From positions 62,001 through 126,000 of the forward strand of contig LODT01000041.1 in the NCBI GenBank assembly GCA_001606155.1: a stretch of DNA of 64,000 nucleotides, in the 5' to 3' direction. Position 1 is the first letter of the stretch; each line of letters starts with the position of its first letter. This document shows, in pieces, positions 26,557 to 35,925 of the stretch. The notes beneath the pieces are model-generated. The model did not search any database and had not been told where the DNA came from. It saw nothing but the letters and a program-made list of their open reading frames with translations. Origin of the DNA: Tieghemostelium lacteum. Taxonomy: Eukaryota; Evosea; Eumycetozoa; Dictyosteliales; Raperosteliaceae. The translations under genes and the position numbers were made by a program.

Positions 26557-27152
26557 TTCTCCCCGACAAATATAAATTAAAAAAATGACCTCTTTTTAAA
26601 AAAAATTAATCTTTTTTCTACAAAATTTGTAATAGGCGTGATAGTTGGAGTTATTTGAAAATATTTTTCCAAAAACACTGCTACTGAAACTCTTCTCTAA
26701 TACACTTATACATTCACTTGTTGAAAATATATGGAAACTTGTGAATTTGTAAGATTCTTTTTATCTTGAGAGTTGTGAACTAGATAACCAAGTTTAATCT
26801 GTTTAATTTGTTTAGTATTGAAACTGAAAATTGGAATACTCTATTTACTTTAACTCTACGATAAAAAGATAGCCACATTACATCTGTGACCATAGGTTTA
26901 CATAGCCAATTTCTATAGATGAGAAATGTTGAAAGTAACTTTATTTATTTATTCTTGAGAAATTAGATAGTTATAAAACAGTGGATAATGGGTACAGGAA
27001 AACAAATCAGAAGAAATAACTCTTATATGACAAAAATATCAAAAGTATTATTTAATCTGTTGAAAAGCTGCACACTATTGCAAAAAAGCACAACACAAAC
27101 TCGTGGATACAGATACTAGCAATGTAGGGAAATAAAAAACTCTGTACATATT
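26557..27152. other. Intergenic region with a possible ankyrin-gene remnant
   Basis: About 600 bp between two minus-strand genes. It includes the promoter of the PRP4 kinase gene and, at 26640-26705, a stretch resembling the 3' part of the neighbouring ankyrin-like gene (see separate entry). Nothing else was recognised. Confidence 0.5.
26640..26705 (-). pseudogene. Possible decayed fragment of the ankyrin-like gene
   Basis: On the minus strand this can be read as FGKIFSNNSNY preceded by EKSFSSS, which resembles NRDFWENYFTNNSNF in the ankyrin-like protein at 27739-30033 (bases 28020-28080). The DNA shares GGAGTTATTTG and GAAACTCTTCTC in the same order. The match is short, has small indels and lies outside any open gene. 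It could be a remnant of an ancient partial duplication or chance in AT-rich DNA. Confidence 0.35.
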
Positions 27153-27587
27153 TTATTTCTCTTCTTTCACTTCTCTAGATTCCCTTTTTTTAACAGTCAT
27201 AACTATTCTTTCATTCCCCATAAAAATGGTTAGTTTACAGTTGCGGATTCTGTTGTACTGCTCTTCAGTTGCATCTTCATTGAGTATAAGTTCATCTCCT
27301 ATTTTTTTAAAAATGATATGTTTCTCTACACGCTCTATGTTACGATCCATTCCTAAAGAATCATCAATGTAATGGAAAAAATCAATAAAATATAGAGGGG
27401 GTCTACCAAATTCCTTGTCAAATTTTAGGGACTGGTAAAAAAATACATAGGTATCAACATATGTTTTCACATCTTCTATTTCTTTAACTAACCAATCCCT
27501 TTGCTCTTCATCAAAATCTTCTGCTAACGCATTATCAAACCCTAGCCTATCAAAAGCATCATTAATATTTATATTACCTATCCCCAT
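27153..27587 (-). CDS. Hypothetical 144-aa protein
   Basis: Single exon, starting at the first true ATG (27587, MGIGNININDAF); the open frame extends upstream only through a poly-T stretch without an ATG. The protein is charged, mostly helical in appearance, with aromatic residues in the middle (YVFFYQSLKF, LYFIDFFHYI) and a Lys/Glu-rich end. No signal peptide or membrane segment. I do not recognise the family. It lies just downstream of the ankyrin-like gene on the same strand, with a hexamer repeat between them. Confidence 0.6.
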   Translation of the reverse strand: MGIGNININDAFDRLGFDNALAEDFDEEQRDWLVKEIEDVKTYVDTYVFFYQSLKFDKEFGRPPLYFIDFFHYIDDSLGMDRNIERVEKHIIFKKIGDELILNEDATEEQYNRIRNCKLTIFMGNERIVMTVKKRESREVKEEK

Positions 27588-27630
27588 ATGTAATAAAAAA
27601 TAAATATTAAAAAAAAAAAACACTAAACAA

Positions 27631-27690
27631 TTATATTACAATTATATTACAATTACAATTACAATTACAATTACAATTACAATTACAATA
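27631..27690. repeat. Hexamer microsatellite (ATTACA/TTACAA)
   Basis: About seven to eight tandem copies of a six-base unit (AATTAC), preceded by two interrupted copies with TTATATTACA. It lies in the 151-bp gap between two minus-strand genes, upstream of the 144-aa protein. Confidence 0.85.
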
Positions 27691-27738
27691 AAGCAGGAAA
27701 ACAAGAAAAAGTACTAAATTTATCAAAAACTGATATGA

Positions 27739-30033
27739 TTATTTATTTTTATTGGGTTTCTTTTTTAACTTTTTATGACGTGAATATTCATTGTATTCGA
27801 AATCATTTTCAAATTTTCGATTAGAATGTAATGCTTCTCTTTTGTATATTTCTAAATCTTGTGGGGTCATTTCACCAGTTTTTGTGAAGAATTTGATAAA
27901 GCTATTGTTATTGTATAATGTTTTTCCTTTCCAGAGAGCATTAAAGATGGAGTCTTTTAATAGTAAAAATGTTGGATAACAATTATACAATAACAATTTA
28001 AAATCACAAAATTTGAAATTGGAGTTATTTGTAAAATAGTTTTCCCAAAAGTCTCTGTTATTGTGAAACTCTTCTCCAAAGATATTGTTTCTCACCAAGA
28101 ATTTCAAGATAATTGTTGCATTATGTACATAGATTCCTGGTGTGGTTACAGAATACTCTTCTGATATCCTTTGAAGTGAATTTAAATCATCACATGCCAT
28201 AAAGTAGTTGGTGAAACATTTAATATCCAGAAATTCGTATTGATTTTGAATACAGAATTCCAGTGCTGCATATAGTGATTTATCAGTATAGATAGCTGGA
28301 TAGAGTTTAATTGTTTTGTTGAAGATTATACCTTGTCTATCTGGTGTTATAGATAGATGATCAGAGTACTTGTCAAATAGATACAGAATAGACTCAAAAC
28401 TGCATTCAAATGGTTTTGTAAAGTCATATGATCTATAAAAATCTTTATATTCTGTATTAGAGAATATATCGGTGTTGTCTAATAGAATTCCGAGAATGGT
28501 AGTATCACGATATTGAAAGCTTAATTTAAGCATTGCCAAAAATATTTTACAATCCAAACCGAATTTTTGATGAGACTTGTATTTGCTAATTAAAGTCTTC
28601 AATGTACTTGGTAAACTATGAGATACACTATGTTTAAATATATGGGGGTAATAAACAGATATTCCATGACTCGTTAGAAAGTTGAATATATCAACCAACT
28701 CCTGATCCGTGTATCTTGAATTTTCACTATTTTCTAAAAATCTAAAAAATTCTATACGTTCCATATATGGTCTTGTTGAAGGTGTTTCTACAAGAGATTT
28801 AAGGGTAGGAAGCTTGAGTTGCCCTACCACGGATTGGATTATTTGAATAGACATATTGGTATCAGATATTGGTAAATTGTATTTACATAACAGTGATAGA
28901 TGTGTAGCTGTGTTCCATTCACTTGTGGGTTTAACTTTTAGAGTGGAGACGAAATATTCACAAATGTGAATGTGACCGTATCCAACGGCATTTTTCAAGA
29001 GAAGTTTAAGTTTATCCTTGTCTTCAAAGTATTGTGGACGATCTTTATAGATCCATTTAACCATTTCAAGATTACCTCTTTTACAGTGATTATAAAGTGA
29101 TTGGAAAGTGTATGGAATCTTTAGTGTCTCCATGAGATAGAAATGTAATCTGGTTTCATTCATAGTTGAATATCGAGCTGCAAGATCCACTAAAGTGAAC
29201 TTATATTTCATTTTGGATACGGGTACATTTCGTAATTCATATGGATAGTATCTAGGATCTACATACATACCACCCATAGATCGTTCAGCAAGATATTTAA
29301 CCATTTCAAAATTATCATATTGAATGGCATTGCATATGATAGGACGTTTAATGATTGTTGGAATGGCATTCAATTCTTCAAGATACTGAAGTGTTTCAAA
29401 ATGACCATGATAGACAATGCTATCAATTACCTCTGGGAATATATCAGTTTTAAACTCTCTGGAAAAGAATGGGTAGAATAGCTTTATAGCTTTTACATTT
29501 CCATATTTTAGACTGTTCTTCAAAGCATTCGATGAGAATTTAAATTTCTTTGAATACAGAAATTCAATAATTTCAAAGTTGTTTTTTACAGCACAACAAG
29601 AATCAAGTAAAGTATCACTCTTTTTGTTTTCTCTGGTATTTATAATGTGACGTTTTCTCGATTTCTTTGAAATTATATGTTTACTGTATATCCTATCAAT
29701 ATTTTTAAACATAGTAGGTATTCTATCATAAAGTCTTCTAAATAGATGATAGTTGTTGTTGATTGTCAAGAAATCCCATAAATCAATATAGGAAATATCA
29801 AATGTTGGATCCTTTTCCAATCTATCAACAAGTAAACCAAACCATTGGTTTCTAATCATTGTAGGTGCATCTAAATTCAGATCACCCCATTTATAATTCT
29901 TCAATGTTTTGTAACGATACTTGTCCCAAATTATAACTGAATTCTTTCTTCTCTGAACATAATCAAAGATCTTATTAAATAAAATTTTATTTCTAAATAC
30001 TCTGAAAAATACTTCATCACCACGTGAATACAT
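27739..30033 (-). CDS. Ankyrin-repeat-like protein with F-box-like N terminus
   Basis: Single exon, 764 aa from the ATG at 30033 (MYSRGDEVFFRVFRNKILF). The opening helices resemble an F-box-like motif seen in large dictyostelid ankyrin families. Degenerate ankyrin units follow, for example NCAI-type pairs around HGHFETLQYLEEL, DNFEMVKYLAERS and RGNLEMVKWIYKD. The C-terminal half is helical and less repetitive, and ends in a Lys-rich stretch (KKLKKKPNKNK). It is a clear paralogue of the protein at 31131-33917: both share RLFRRLYDRIP and NNFEIIEFL near the same positions. A role as a substrate-binding scaffold is inference only. Confidence 0.8.
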   Translation of the reverse strand: MYSRGDEVFFRVFRNKILFNKIFDYVQRRKNSVIIWDKYRYKTLKNYKWGDLNLDAPTMIRNQWFGLLVDRLEKDPTFDISYIDLWDFLTINNNYHLFRRLYDRIPTMFKNIDRIYSKHIISKKSRKRHIINTRENKKSDTLLDSCCAVKNNFEIIEFLYSKKFKFSSNALKNSLKYGNVKAIKLFYPFFSREFKTDIFPEVIDSIVYHGHFETLQYLEELNAIPTIIKRPIICNAIQYDNFEMVKYLAERSMGGMYVDPRYYPYELRNVPVSKMKYKFTLVDLAARYSTMNETRLHFYLMETLKIPYTFQSLYNHCKRGNLEMVKWIYKDRPQYFEDKDKLKLLLKNAVGYGHIHICEYFVSTLKVKPTSEWNTATHLSLLCKYNLPISDTNMSIQIIQSVVGQLKLPTLKSLVETPSTRPYMERIEFFRFLENSENSRYTDQELVDIFNFLTSHGISVYYPHIFKHSVSHSLPSTLKTLISKYKSHQKFGLDCKIFLAMLKLSFQYRDTTILGILLDNTDIFSNTEYKDFYRSYDFTKPFECSFESILYLFDKYSDHLSITPDRQGIIFNKTIKLYPAIYTDKSLYAALEFCIQNQYEFLDIKCFTNYFMACDDLNSLQRISEEYSVTTPGIYVHNATIILKFLVRNNIFGEEFHNNRDFWENYFTNNSNFKFCDFKLLLYNCYPTFLLLKDSIFNALWKGKTLYNNNSFIKFFTKTGEMTPQDLEIYKREALHSNRKFENDFEYNEYSRHKKLKKKPNKNK

Positions 30034-30457
30034 CTGACTAATAAACAACCAATTGATCAAAAACTATTTTTAAAGAATTAAGTTGAGTTTTTTGATGAAA
30101 TTTCATTTTTTTATCTTAATTATTTCTGATTATAAATTAATAGTTAAGAAATAAATTTAAATGCTTCAATCTATATATATATATATTGATATTTATTTTC
30201 TATCACTATGACGTGTAATAGGACCTTTAGATAAAAAAATTGTATCTAAAAATCTAAAATATAATATAAGTGAAGTTTGAAATATTAAAATAAATCAGAA
30301 TGAAATAAATGATCATACTTATATATAAGTTAAAATAAAAATGAGATTTAAATTTTCCCTTGTTTGTAAAAATCCTGGTAAAAAATTTTCTTGTGGTATT
30401 GAGAAAAATAAAAATATAAAAATAAAATTTATATTAATTAAATTAAAGTTTAAGTAA
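30034..30457. other. Divergent promoter region, ankyrin-like gene and LURP-one gene
   Basis: 424 bp of AT-rich DNA between two genes that point away from each other. It holds a short TA microsatellite near 30172-30184 and long A runs. No specific element recognised. Confidence 0.5.
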
Positions 30458-31003
30458 ATGGTGACATCAACAATAGTTTCTGATAATGGTATAACTATAA
30501 ATCAACAATCAAACAAAAGTACTAAGAAATATATAATTAATAAAAAGAGATTAACTCTGTTGGGTGAATATAAGATACTTGATGAAAATAATAAAGTTTT
30601 ATATTTAATTAAAGGTGATTGGGGTATTGGAAGAAAATTACATGTATTAGATGCCAACAGTAACCATTTGGCAACTATCAAACAAACTAAATTGTTTTGG
30701 CCAAAATATGATATCCTTAATAAAGAAGGTCATATCATAAATACCATTGAAAGAGTTGCACTATTCAAACCAAATTTCTCAGTTTTAAATAGTCCAATAT
30801 CTCTAAAATCTGATTTCTTTGGTTTCAATTTTGAATTCTTTAATAAGGATAAAATTATAGGTTCAATTAAAAAAACCAAATTCTCTTGGAATGAAAATTA
30901 TGAAGTAACTCTCGAAGAACCTGAACATGAATTCCTAATCATTAACAGTGTGTTAATCATGGACTCCATTTATCACTATGGTAAACAAGGTTTTCATTTT
31001 TAA
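30458..31003 (+). CDS. LURP-one-related / scramblase-like (Tubby C-terminal-like) protein
   Basis: Single exon, 181 aa. It is built of repeated beta hairpins in the LURP-one pattern: LTLLGEYKILDENNKVLYLIKG, WGIGRKLHVLDANSNHLATI, FWPKYDILNKEGHIINTI and FGFNFEFFNKDKIIGSIKK. Such proteins have the Tubby-C-like beta barrel shared with phospholipid scramblases. Their biochemical role is poorly known. There is no signal peptide or membrane helix. The gene sits between two ankyrin-like paralogues. Confidence 0.75.
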   Translation: MVTSTIVSDNGITINQQSNKSTKKYIINKKRLTLLGEYKILDENNKVLYLIKGDWGIGRKLHVLDANSNHLATIKQTKLFWPKYDILNKEGHIINTIERVALFKPNFSVLNSPISLKSDFFGFNFEFFNKDKIIGSIKKTKFSWNENYEVTLEEPEHEFLIINSVLIMDSIYHYGKQGFHF

Positions 31004-31130
31004 TATGTAATTATTATTACTTTTCTATTCTCTTATCTAATTTAAATATATATTTATGTTACAATGAATTTAAATAAAAAAAGACAATGAATGCTGGTAT
31101 TATTTAAATTGAATGTAATATTACTTTTAC

Positions 31131-33917
31131 TTAATAATAGTCACCACTTTGTAATACTGTATTGACATCTTTGTTATTGTAATATTTCTTTCTGAATTTT
31201 TGTGATTTCGAATCTAATAGAGTATCTTGTAGATTCTCTGGAAGATAATCATCATCATTGCTTTCTCTTAAAGGCTTACAGCTGAGATAGAGTGTAGATG
31301 ATCTATTGAGATGTTTCTTATAAAAATCAATTTTTTGTTTTGATGGACATCTTACTTTCTCAGCCTCTCCAATGAGTCTCTCTATCACTTCTCTTGGAAC
31401 CTGTCCCTGTGAGATTAAAAAGTCAACTATACTATCAGCACGACTAGTCAATGCCGTTTCTACTAAATATTCTCTTAGCTCTTGGAATTTCTCATGAGCA
31501 TTATAGTAGAGAATCTTTACTGATTCCATATTGAAATTGGAATTTTTCAGTAGAGGTTTAAGATTATACTTATCAATTAGATTATTCTTGAATAGGAAAG
31601 CTAAACCCACAGAAGATGCTACGTGTTGTTTGAGAAAATTAGCAAAACTCTTTGGTAAATCCACTGAAAATTTTGCATAATTTTCATAAATATAATTGAC
31701 AGTTTGTAAATCGTTATTTATGATAAAGTTTGTTACAAACCCTCTAATATGTGAGTGTACAATTTGGTTATCAATTAAATATCGAATGAATTCTCTGTGA
31801 TTGTAACATAATCGAGGTTGTACAGCAACAGATTCTTTGAGCAGAGAGGTTTGTAAATGAATACCATAATCCGACAAGTCTATCTTCTTTTCACAAAGAT
31901 ATTGGAAGACCTCTACACTAATTTGTAAATTAGTATCTTCAGATCTTCTAGAAGAGTAGTGATTATTTGATTTTTTATACTTTGTGATCAAGTCTAAATT
32001 CTTTAATAACAATTCAAGAATTCCAGTATCTCTTCTTTGTATACACCCACATAAGACTTTATAATTGATTTCAGGTTTCATTGATACAGAGTTACTTCTA
32101 ATTTCTTTTAGAACCAAAGATAAAAGATTAGGCCAATTACAATCAACACAATGAAATACCAGATATTCATTGTTAACTTTTATACCATATGCAATGATAT
32201 ATTTATAGATTTCAATAAACTCCTTTTCACTGTCATTCTTTAGCTGTCTTTCAAACAGATTTATATCAAATTCTCTGAACAATGTAACATCCCTAATTTT
32301 ATCAGTACTCTTTGCCAAATCACTCTCTAAAAACATTTTAATTTTTGGCAAATCACATTCCAAAACCAATTTGTCTATAAATTCATTTATAGAACTTTGT
32401 TCCCATTCTGCAAAAACAATTTCACTTTCTATAGTTGGATATTCTTCTTCTTCTTCTTTTACTTCTTCTTTTACTTCCTCTTCTTCATTTACATTACTTG
32501 TTATATCTTGGTATACTTCATCCTCATCATTGATATTACTATTAATACTATCAATGGTAGTATCATGAGGAATATCGTTTGTACCCCATATAGGTGTCTC
32601 ATTTTGGTCCCATTCATCTGTACCCCAAGCACTTGGTTGCTCAGTTTCCCAATTGGCAATTGGTTCATTCCAATCAATATCATTTTCAATATAGGTATTA
32701 ATAAACTTTTTCGTTGTAAATGATACTATTTTGTTGGTCAATAACCATGATAGAGTATCTACTGAAACATTGGTAATACTCTTCATGAATTCCTTCCTTG
32801 TAAACAATTTAGACTTCAGATCTTGTTCTATCAGAAACTGACAAATACTATTACCATTTGGGTTTTGACATGCCATTGCTAAAGCTGAAGTTGTAAAATA
32901 ACTTGGTTTTTGTTGGTATATCCATTTAACTGCCTCTAAATGGCCACCATGCATACAGAGGTTGGCTACTGACTCGAATGTAAACCTTTGATTTAGATTG
33001 TCCCTGAGATAGAAGAAAATTCTAGAATCCCCAACTTTAGCTGCCAAATCCATTAATGTTACTTTTTTGGGAGGTTTATTCTCGGGATCAAAAGGAATAA
33101 TTTCCTCTCGATCTTCATTTGGATTGTATACAGTACCAATTTTATTATCACCAAGGTATTTTACCATTTCAAAGTTATTATTTAAAATCGCATGATAGAT
33201 TAATGGGGTTTGAATCCTTGTTGGAATAGCATGCATTTCCTCATTTAGATATTGTAGGATATCTAGATGACCATTCATTACAATGACTTTAATTGTCGAT
33301 GAACATAGATTCATTTTGAATGCTCTTTGATAGATTGGATAAAAGAATCTAACAGCTCTAATATTTCCGCTCTTTAAACTGTTTTCCAAAGCTTTTACAG
33401 AGTATAGGTAACCTTTACTAATTAGAAATTCAATAATTTCAAAATTATCTTTTAGATCACAACATTTGTCCACTAGATAGTTTTTAAATCTAGGTAGAGT
33501 GTGATTGACTTTTATCAGATTGCTATATCTACTTTTAGTTCTTATTTGAGCATGTATGAAGTATCTCTGAATTTGTTTTATAAATTGTGGTATTCTATCA
33601 TAAAGTCTTCTAAAGAGACGATAATCACTGTTGCTAATCATGAATTGCCAAATATTTTCATAGGATACACTAAACAATGGATCCAATTCCAATCTATCAA
33701 CCAATAAGTGCCACCAACCATTGTCCACCACGGTATTAGCACGTAGGTGAAGGCTACCCCATGTATGAACACTATAAGGAGAATGACCACGAGAGGTCCA
33801 AAATATCCTATTATCTACTTTCTTAATGTATGTAAATATTAAATTCTTTAAAAACTTGTTCCTATACACTTCAAAAAAAAGTTTATCCATTCGATTGGTA
33901 GTATCACTAATTTCCAT
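31131..33917 (-). CDS. Ankyrin-repeat-like protein with acidic insert
   Basis: Single exon, 928 aa from the ATG at 33917 (MEISDTTNRMDKLFFEV); a second ATG at 33890 is possible. The N terminus (LFFEVYRNKFLKNLIFTYI) is F-box-like and matches the neighbour at 27739. Degenerate ankyrin units include NGHLDILQYLNEE, NNNFEMVKYLGDN and GGHLEAVKWIYQQ. Compared with its paralogue it has an extra stretch (bases about 32350-32690) with Trp-containing repeats (AWGTDEWDQ, PIWGTND) and a Glu-rich run. The paralogue pair flanks the LURP-one gene, which suggests a local duplication. Confidence 0.8.
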   Translation of the reverse strand: MEISDTTNRMDKLFFEVYRNKFLKNLIFTYIKKVDNRIFWTSRGHSPYSVHTWGSLHLRANTVVDNGWWHLLVDRLELDPLFSVSYENIWQFMISNSDYRLFRRLYDRIPQFIKQIQRYFIHAQIRTKSRYSNLIKVNHTLPRFKNYLVDKCCDLKDNFEIIEFLISKGYLYSVKALENSLKSGNIRAVRFFYPIYQRAFKMNLCSSTIKVIVMNGHLDILQYLNEEMHAIPTRIQTPLIYHAILNNNFEMVKYLGDNKIGTVYNPNEDREEIIPFDPENKPPKKVTLMDLAAKVGDSRIFFYLRDNLNQRFTFESVANLCMHGGHLEAVKWIYQQKPSYFTTSALAMACQNPNGNSICQFLIEQDLKSKLFTRKEFMKSITNVSVDTLSWLLTNKIVSFTTKKFINTYIENDIDWNEPIANWETEQPSAWGTDEWDQNETPIWGTNDIPHDTTIDSINSNINDEDEVYQDITSNVNEEEEVKEEVKEEEEEYPTIESEIVFAEWEQSSINEFIDKLVLECDLPKIKMFLESDLAKSTDKIRDVTLFREFDINLFERQLKNDSEKEFIEIYKYIIAYGIKVNNEYLVFHCVDCNWPNLLSLVLKEIRSNSVSMKPEINYKVLCGCIQRRDTGILELLLKNLDLITKYKKSNNHYSSRRSEDTNLQISVEVFQYLCEKKIDLSDYGIHLQTSLLKESVAVQPRLCYNHREFIRYLIDNQIVHSHIRGFVTNFIINNDLQTVNYIYENYAKFSVDLPKSFANFLKQHVASSVGLAFLFKNNLIDKYNLKPLLKNSNFNMESVKILYYNAHEKFQELREYLVETALTSRADSIVDFLISQGQVPREVIERLIGEAEKVRCPSKQKIDFYKKHLNRSSTLYLSCKPLRESNDDDYLPENLQDTLLDSKSQKFRKKYYNNKDVNTVLQSGDYY

Positions 33918-34352
33918 TATCGCTTTTAGTTTAAACAAAATAAAAATCTAAAGTTCTAATCAGTCATTTTCAAAAATGAAAAATTATAGAAAAAATATAG
34001 AAAATAAAGAATAAGTTAAGATTATCAATACACAAAGAACTACATTTATTTCATTGTTCACTTGAAAGTAAATGAAATTTCAATATTTAAAAGTTAACTT
34101 TAAATCATTTCAGATTAAGATGAAAATACACAACATATTTACTAATTTTATTTTAATATAATATCTAAATTTTGATTTAAAATTCAAAACGATGAAATAA
34201 AAGTAAAATCAATTCATGATTTGTATTCATGACAACTGTTTCTGATCAATATTCATTATTTGTCTATTATGTATAAACATTAATATTATTTTTTTTTTTT
34301 TTATTTTGTAATTTCTGATTTTTTTGAACGAAACAAGATCAGTATTCAGAAA
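33918..34352. other. Divergent promoter region, ankyrin-like gene and bL9m
   Basis: 435 bp, A/T-rich, with a poly-T run at about 34290-34302 close to the bL9m start, as is usual for dictyostelid promoters. No other element recognised. Confidence 0.5.
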
Positions 34353-35035
34353 ATGTTATCAAATCTATATAAAAACACCTGTAGAAATGTATATTCTCAA
34401 TCAATATTTAATCACTATAAATCTATAACAGGTATCAATCAATTAAACTATAGTAAAACCAATAAAAAAGTATCAATAATTTTGACAGAAGATATCGAAT
34501 CCATAGGTCAAAAAGGAGAGGAATTAGAAGTAGCTAAAGGTTATGCCAGAAACTTCTTTTTTATGAAAAATCTAGCAGTTCATGCAAATCACGAAACTAG
34601 AAAACAATATGAAGAGTTTTCAAAAGTAGGTTAATAACACTGATGTTACATATCATGAATGTCAGAGAGGTAAAGAAAGGAAAGAAATCTAATAATAACC
34701 AATAATAGAATATAGATTATGAAACACGTAGAATTGAAAAAGAGAATTCAAATGCAATTAAAAAACTAACAAAAGATGGTAAAATTACAGTAATGAGAAA
34801 ATCAGATGCATCAGGTAATGCCACAGTACCAATAACAGTAGATAACATTGCATATAGTTTAAAGAGAAGAAGAGGACTTGTCATTGATCCAAAAAATATA
34901 ATTATGCAACCAATTGAGAATTATGGAACACATAATATCACCATTGTTTTTGGTTCTAAAGAGATACCAGTTGCAGTTAACTATGAACGTTTAGTTCATA
35001 TTACTAAACCTGTTTCATCATCTTTGAAAAAATAA
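34353..35035 (+). CDS. mrpl9: Mitochondrial large-subunit ribosomal protein bL9m
   Basis: CDS join(34353..34625, 34709..35035), about 199 aa. After a basic mitochondrial presequence of about 35 residues comes the bL9 signature: VSIILTEDIESIGQKGEELE followed by VAKGYARNFFFMKNLAVHA. Exon 2 provides the C-terminal domain (RRRGLVIDPKNIIM, PVAVNYERLVHI). The splice sites are uncertain. Donor GTAGGT at 34626 with an acceptor at 34708 gives SK-NIDYETRR; donor GTTAAT at 34630 with acceptor 34715 gives SKVDYETRR. Both keep the frame. The protein binds 23S-type rRNA in the mitochondrial ribosome. Confidence 0.85.
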
Positions 35036-35367
35036 ATTTAAAACAGAGATTAATAGATATATAGGTATACAGAGATACACATATTCAAAAGGTGTATCAA
35101 CAACACAAACAGGTTTTAGGTTATAAACTAGTAATTTAGATGGTTATTTATTAATTTGATATGTTTTTTTAAAATAGAGGGAGGTTATCCTTTCTTTCTC
35201 TCTTTCTATCAATAATAGACATAATGGATAATGTGGTATCATATCACACAAGAGAGGTGGTAAATGAGATTGGCGTTTACAATCTGATTTAAACAAAATA
35301 TTTCTAATTTTTAAAGATATGATTGAATGTGAGGTGGGGAGTCAATTGATATTTAAAATTGGTGAAA
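35036..35367. other. Convergent 3' spacer, bL9m and DPH3
   Basis: 332 bp between the stops of two convergent genes. AT-rich with TTTCTCTC runs; no open frame, RNA gene or clear hairpin was recognised. Confidence 0.5.
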
Positions 35368-35747
35368 TTATTCATCTTCTTTCTCCTCTTCAATTACAAA
35401 ATCCTCAGGAGAGTAGACAACTTTTAATAAAAGTGAACAAGAAGGGCATATTGCAATCTCCTCTCCTTGAAGTATCTCTTCTTCTGTTATTCTAAATCTA
35501 TCACCACTATATAAATGTATTAGAAATTATTGGTATAACTATTAACAGTTCATACTATCTATACATACCATGGACATGGATAATAGAAAACTCTTTCGTC
35601 TTCATTAAATTCCATATCTTCAATCTCTATTTCATCATAAAATGATGCTTTATTAAAATCAATATCCTTGTCATCTTTTACAAAAGTGATTCCTTCTGTC
35701 TTTGGTGGTTCAGGTGTAGGTGTGTTTTCTACTTCAGCTGTTGACAT
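35368..35747 (-). CDS. dph3: DPH3, CSL zinc-finger protein for diphthamide synthesis
   Basis: CDS complement(join(35368..35506, 35569..35747)), 105 aa. The intron splits a Cys codon (TG|T, phase 2) inside the CSL motif; joined, it reads YYPCPCGDRFRITEEE, then IAICPSCSLLLKVVY. These four Cys bind iron or zinc in DPH3/KTI11, which donates electrons to DPH1-DPH2 for diphthamide on EF2 and also acts with Elongator in tRNA modification. The N terminus has a Pro/Glu extension of about 35 residues compared with yeast KTI11. The short second exon would be missed without the splice. Confidence 0.95.
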
Positions 35748-35925
35748 TCTTTTTATACAATTAAAGTGTAAAAGAAACGAAACTGAAATAAACCGTAAAA
35801 AATTCTGAAAAATTTATTTGATTTTTTGAATTGAAACCCCAAGTATTAAATGCATAAATTAAATTAAGAAATATTTAATATGATTCCTCAAAGATTCTAT
35901 ATATAAATTTATTATTAATTTTTTG

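Noticed and set aside
27588-27623. Longer N terminus of the 144-aa protein through poly-T DNA
   Set aside because: There is no ATG in that stretch; it would need a GTG start.
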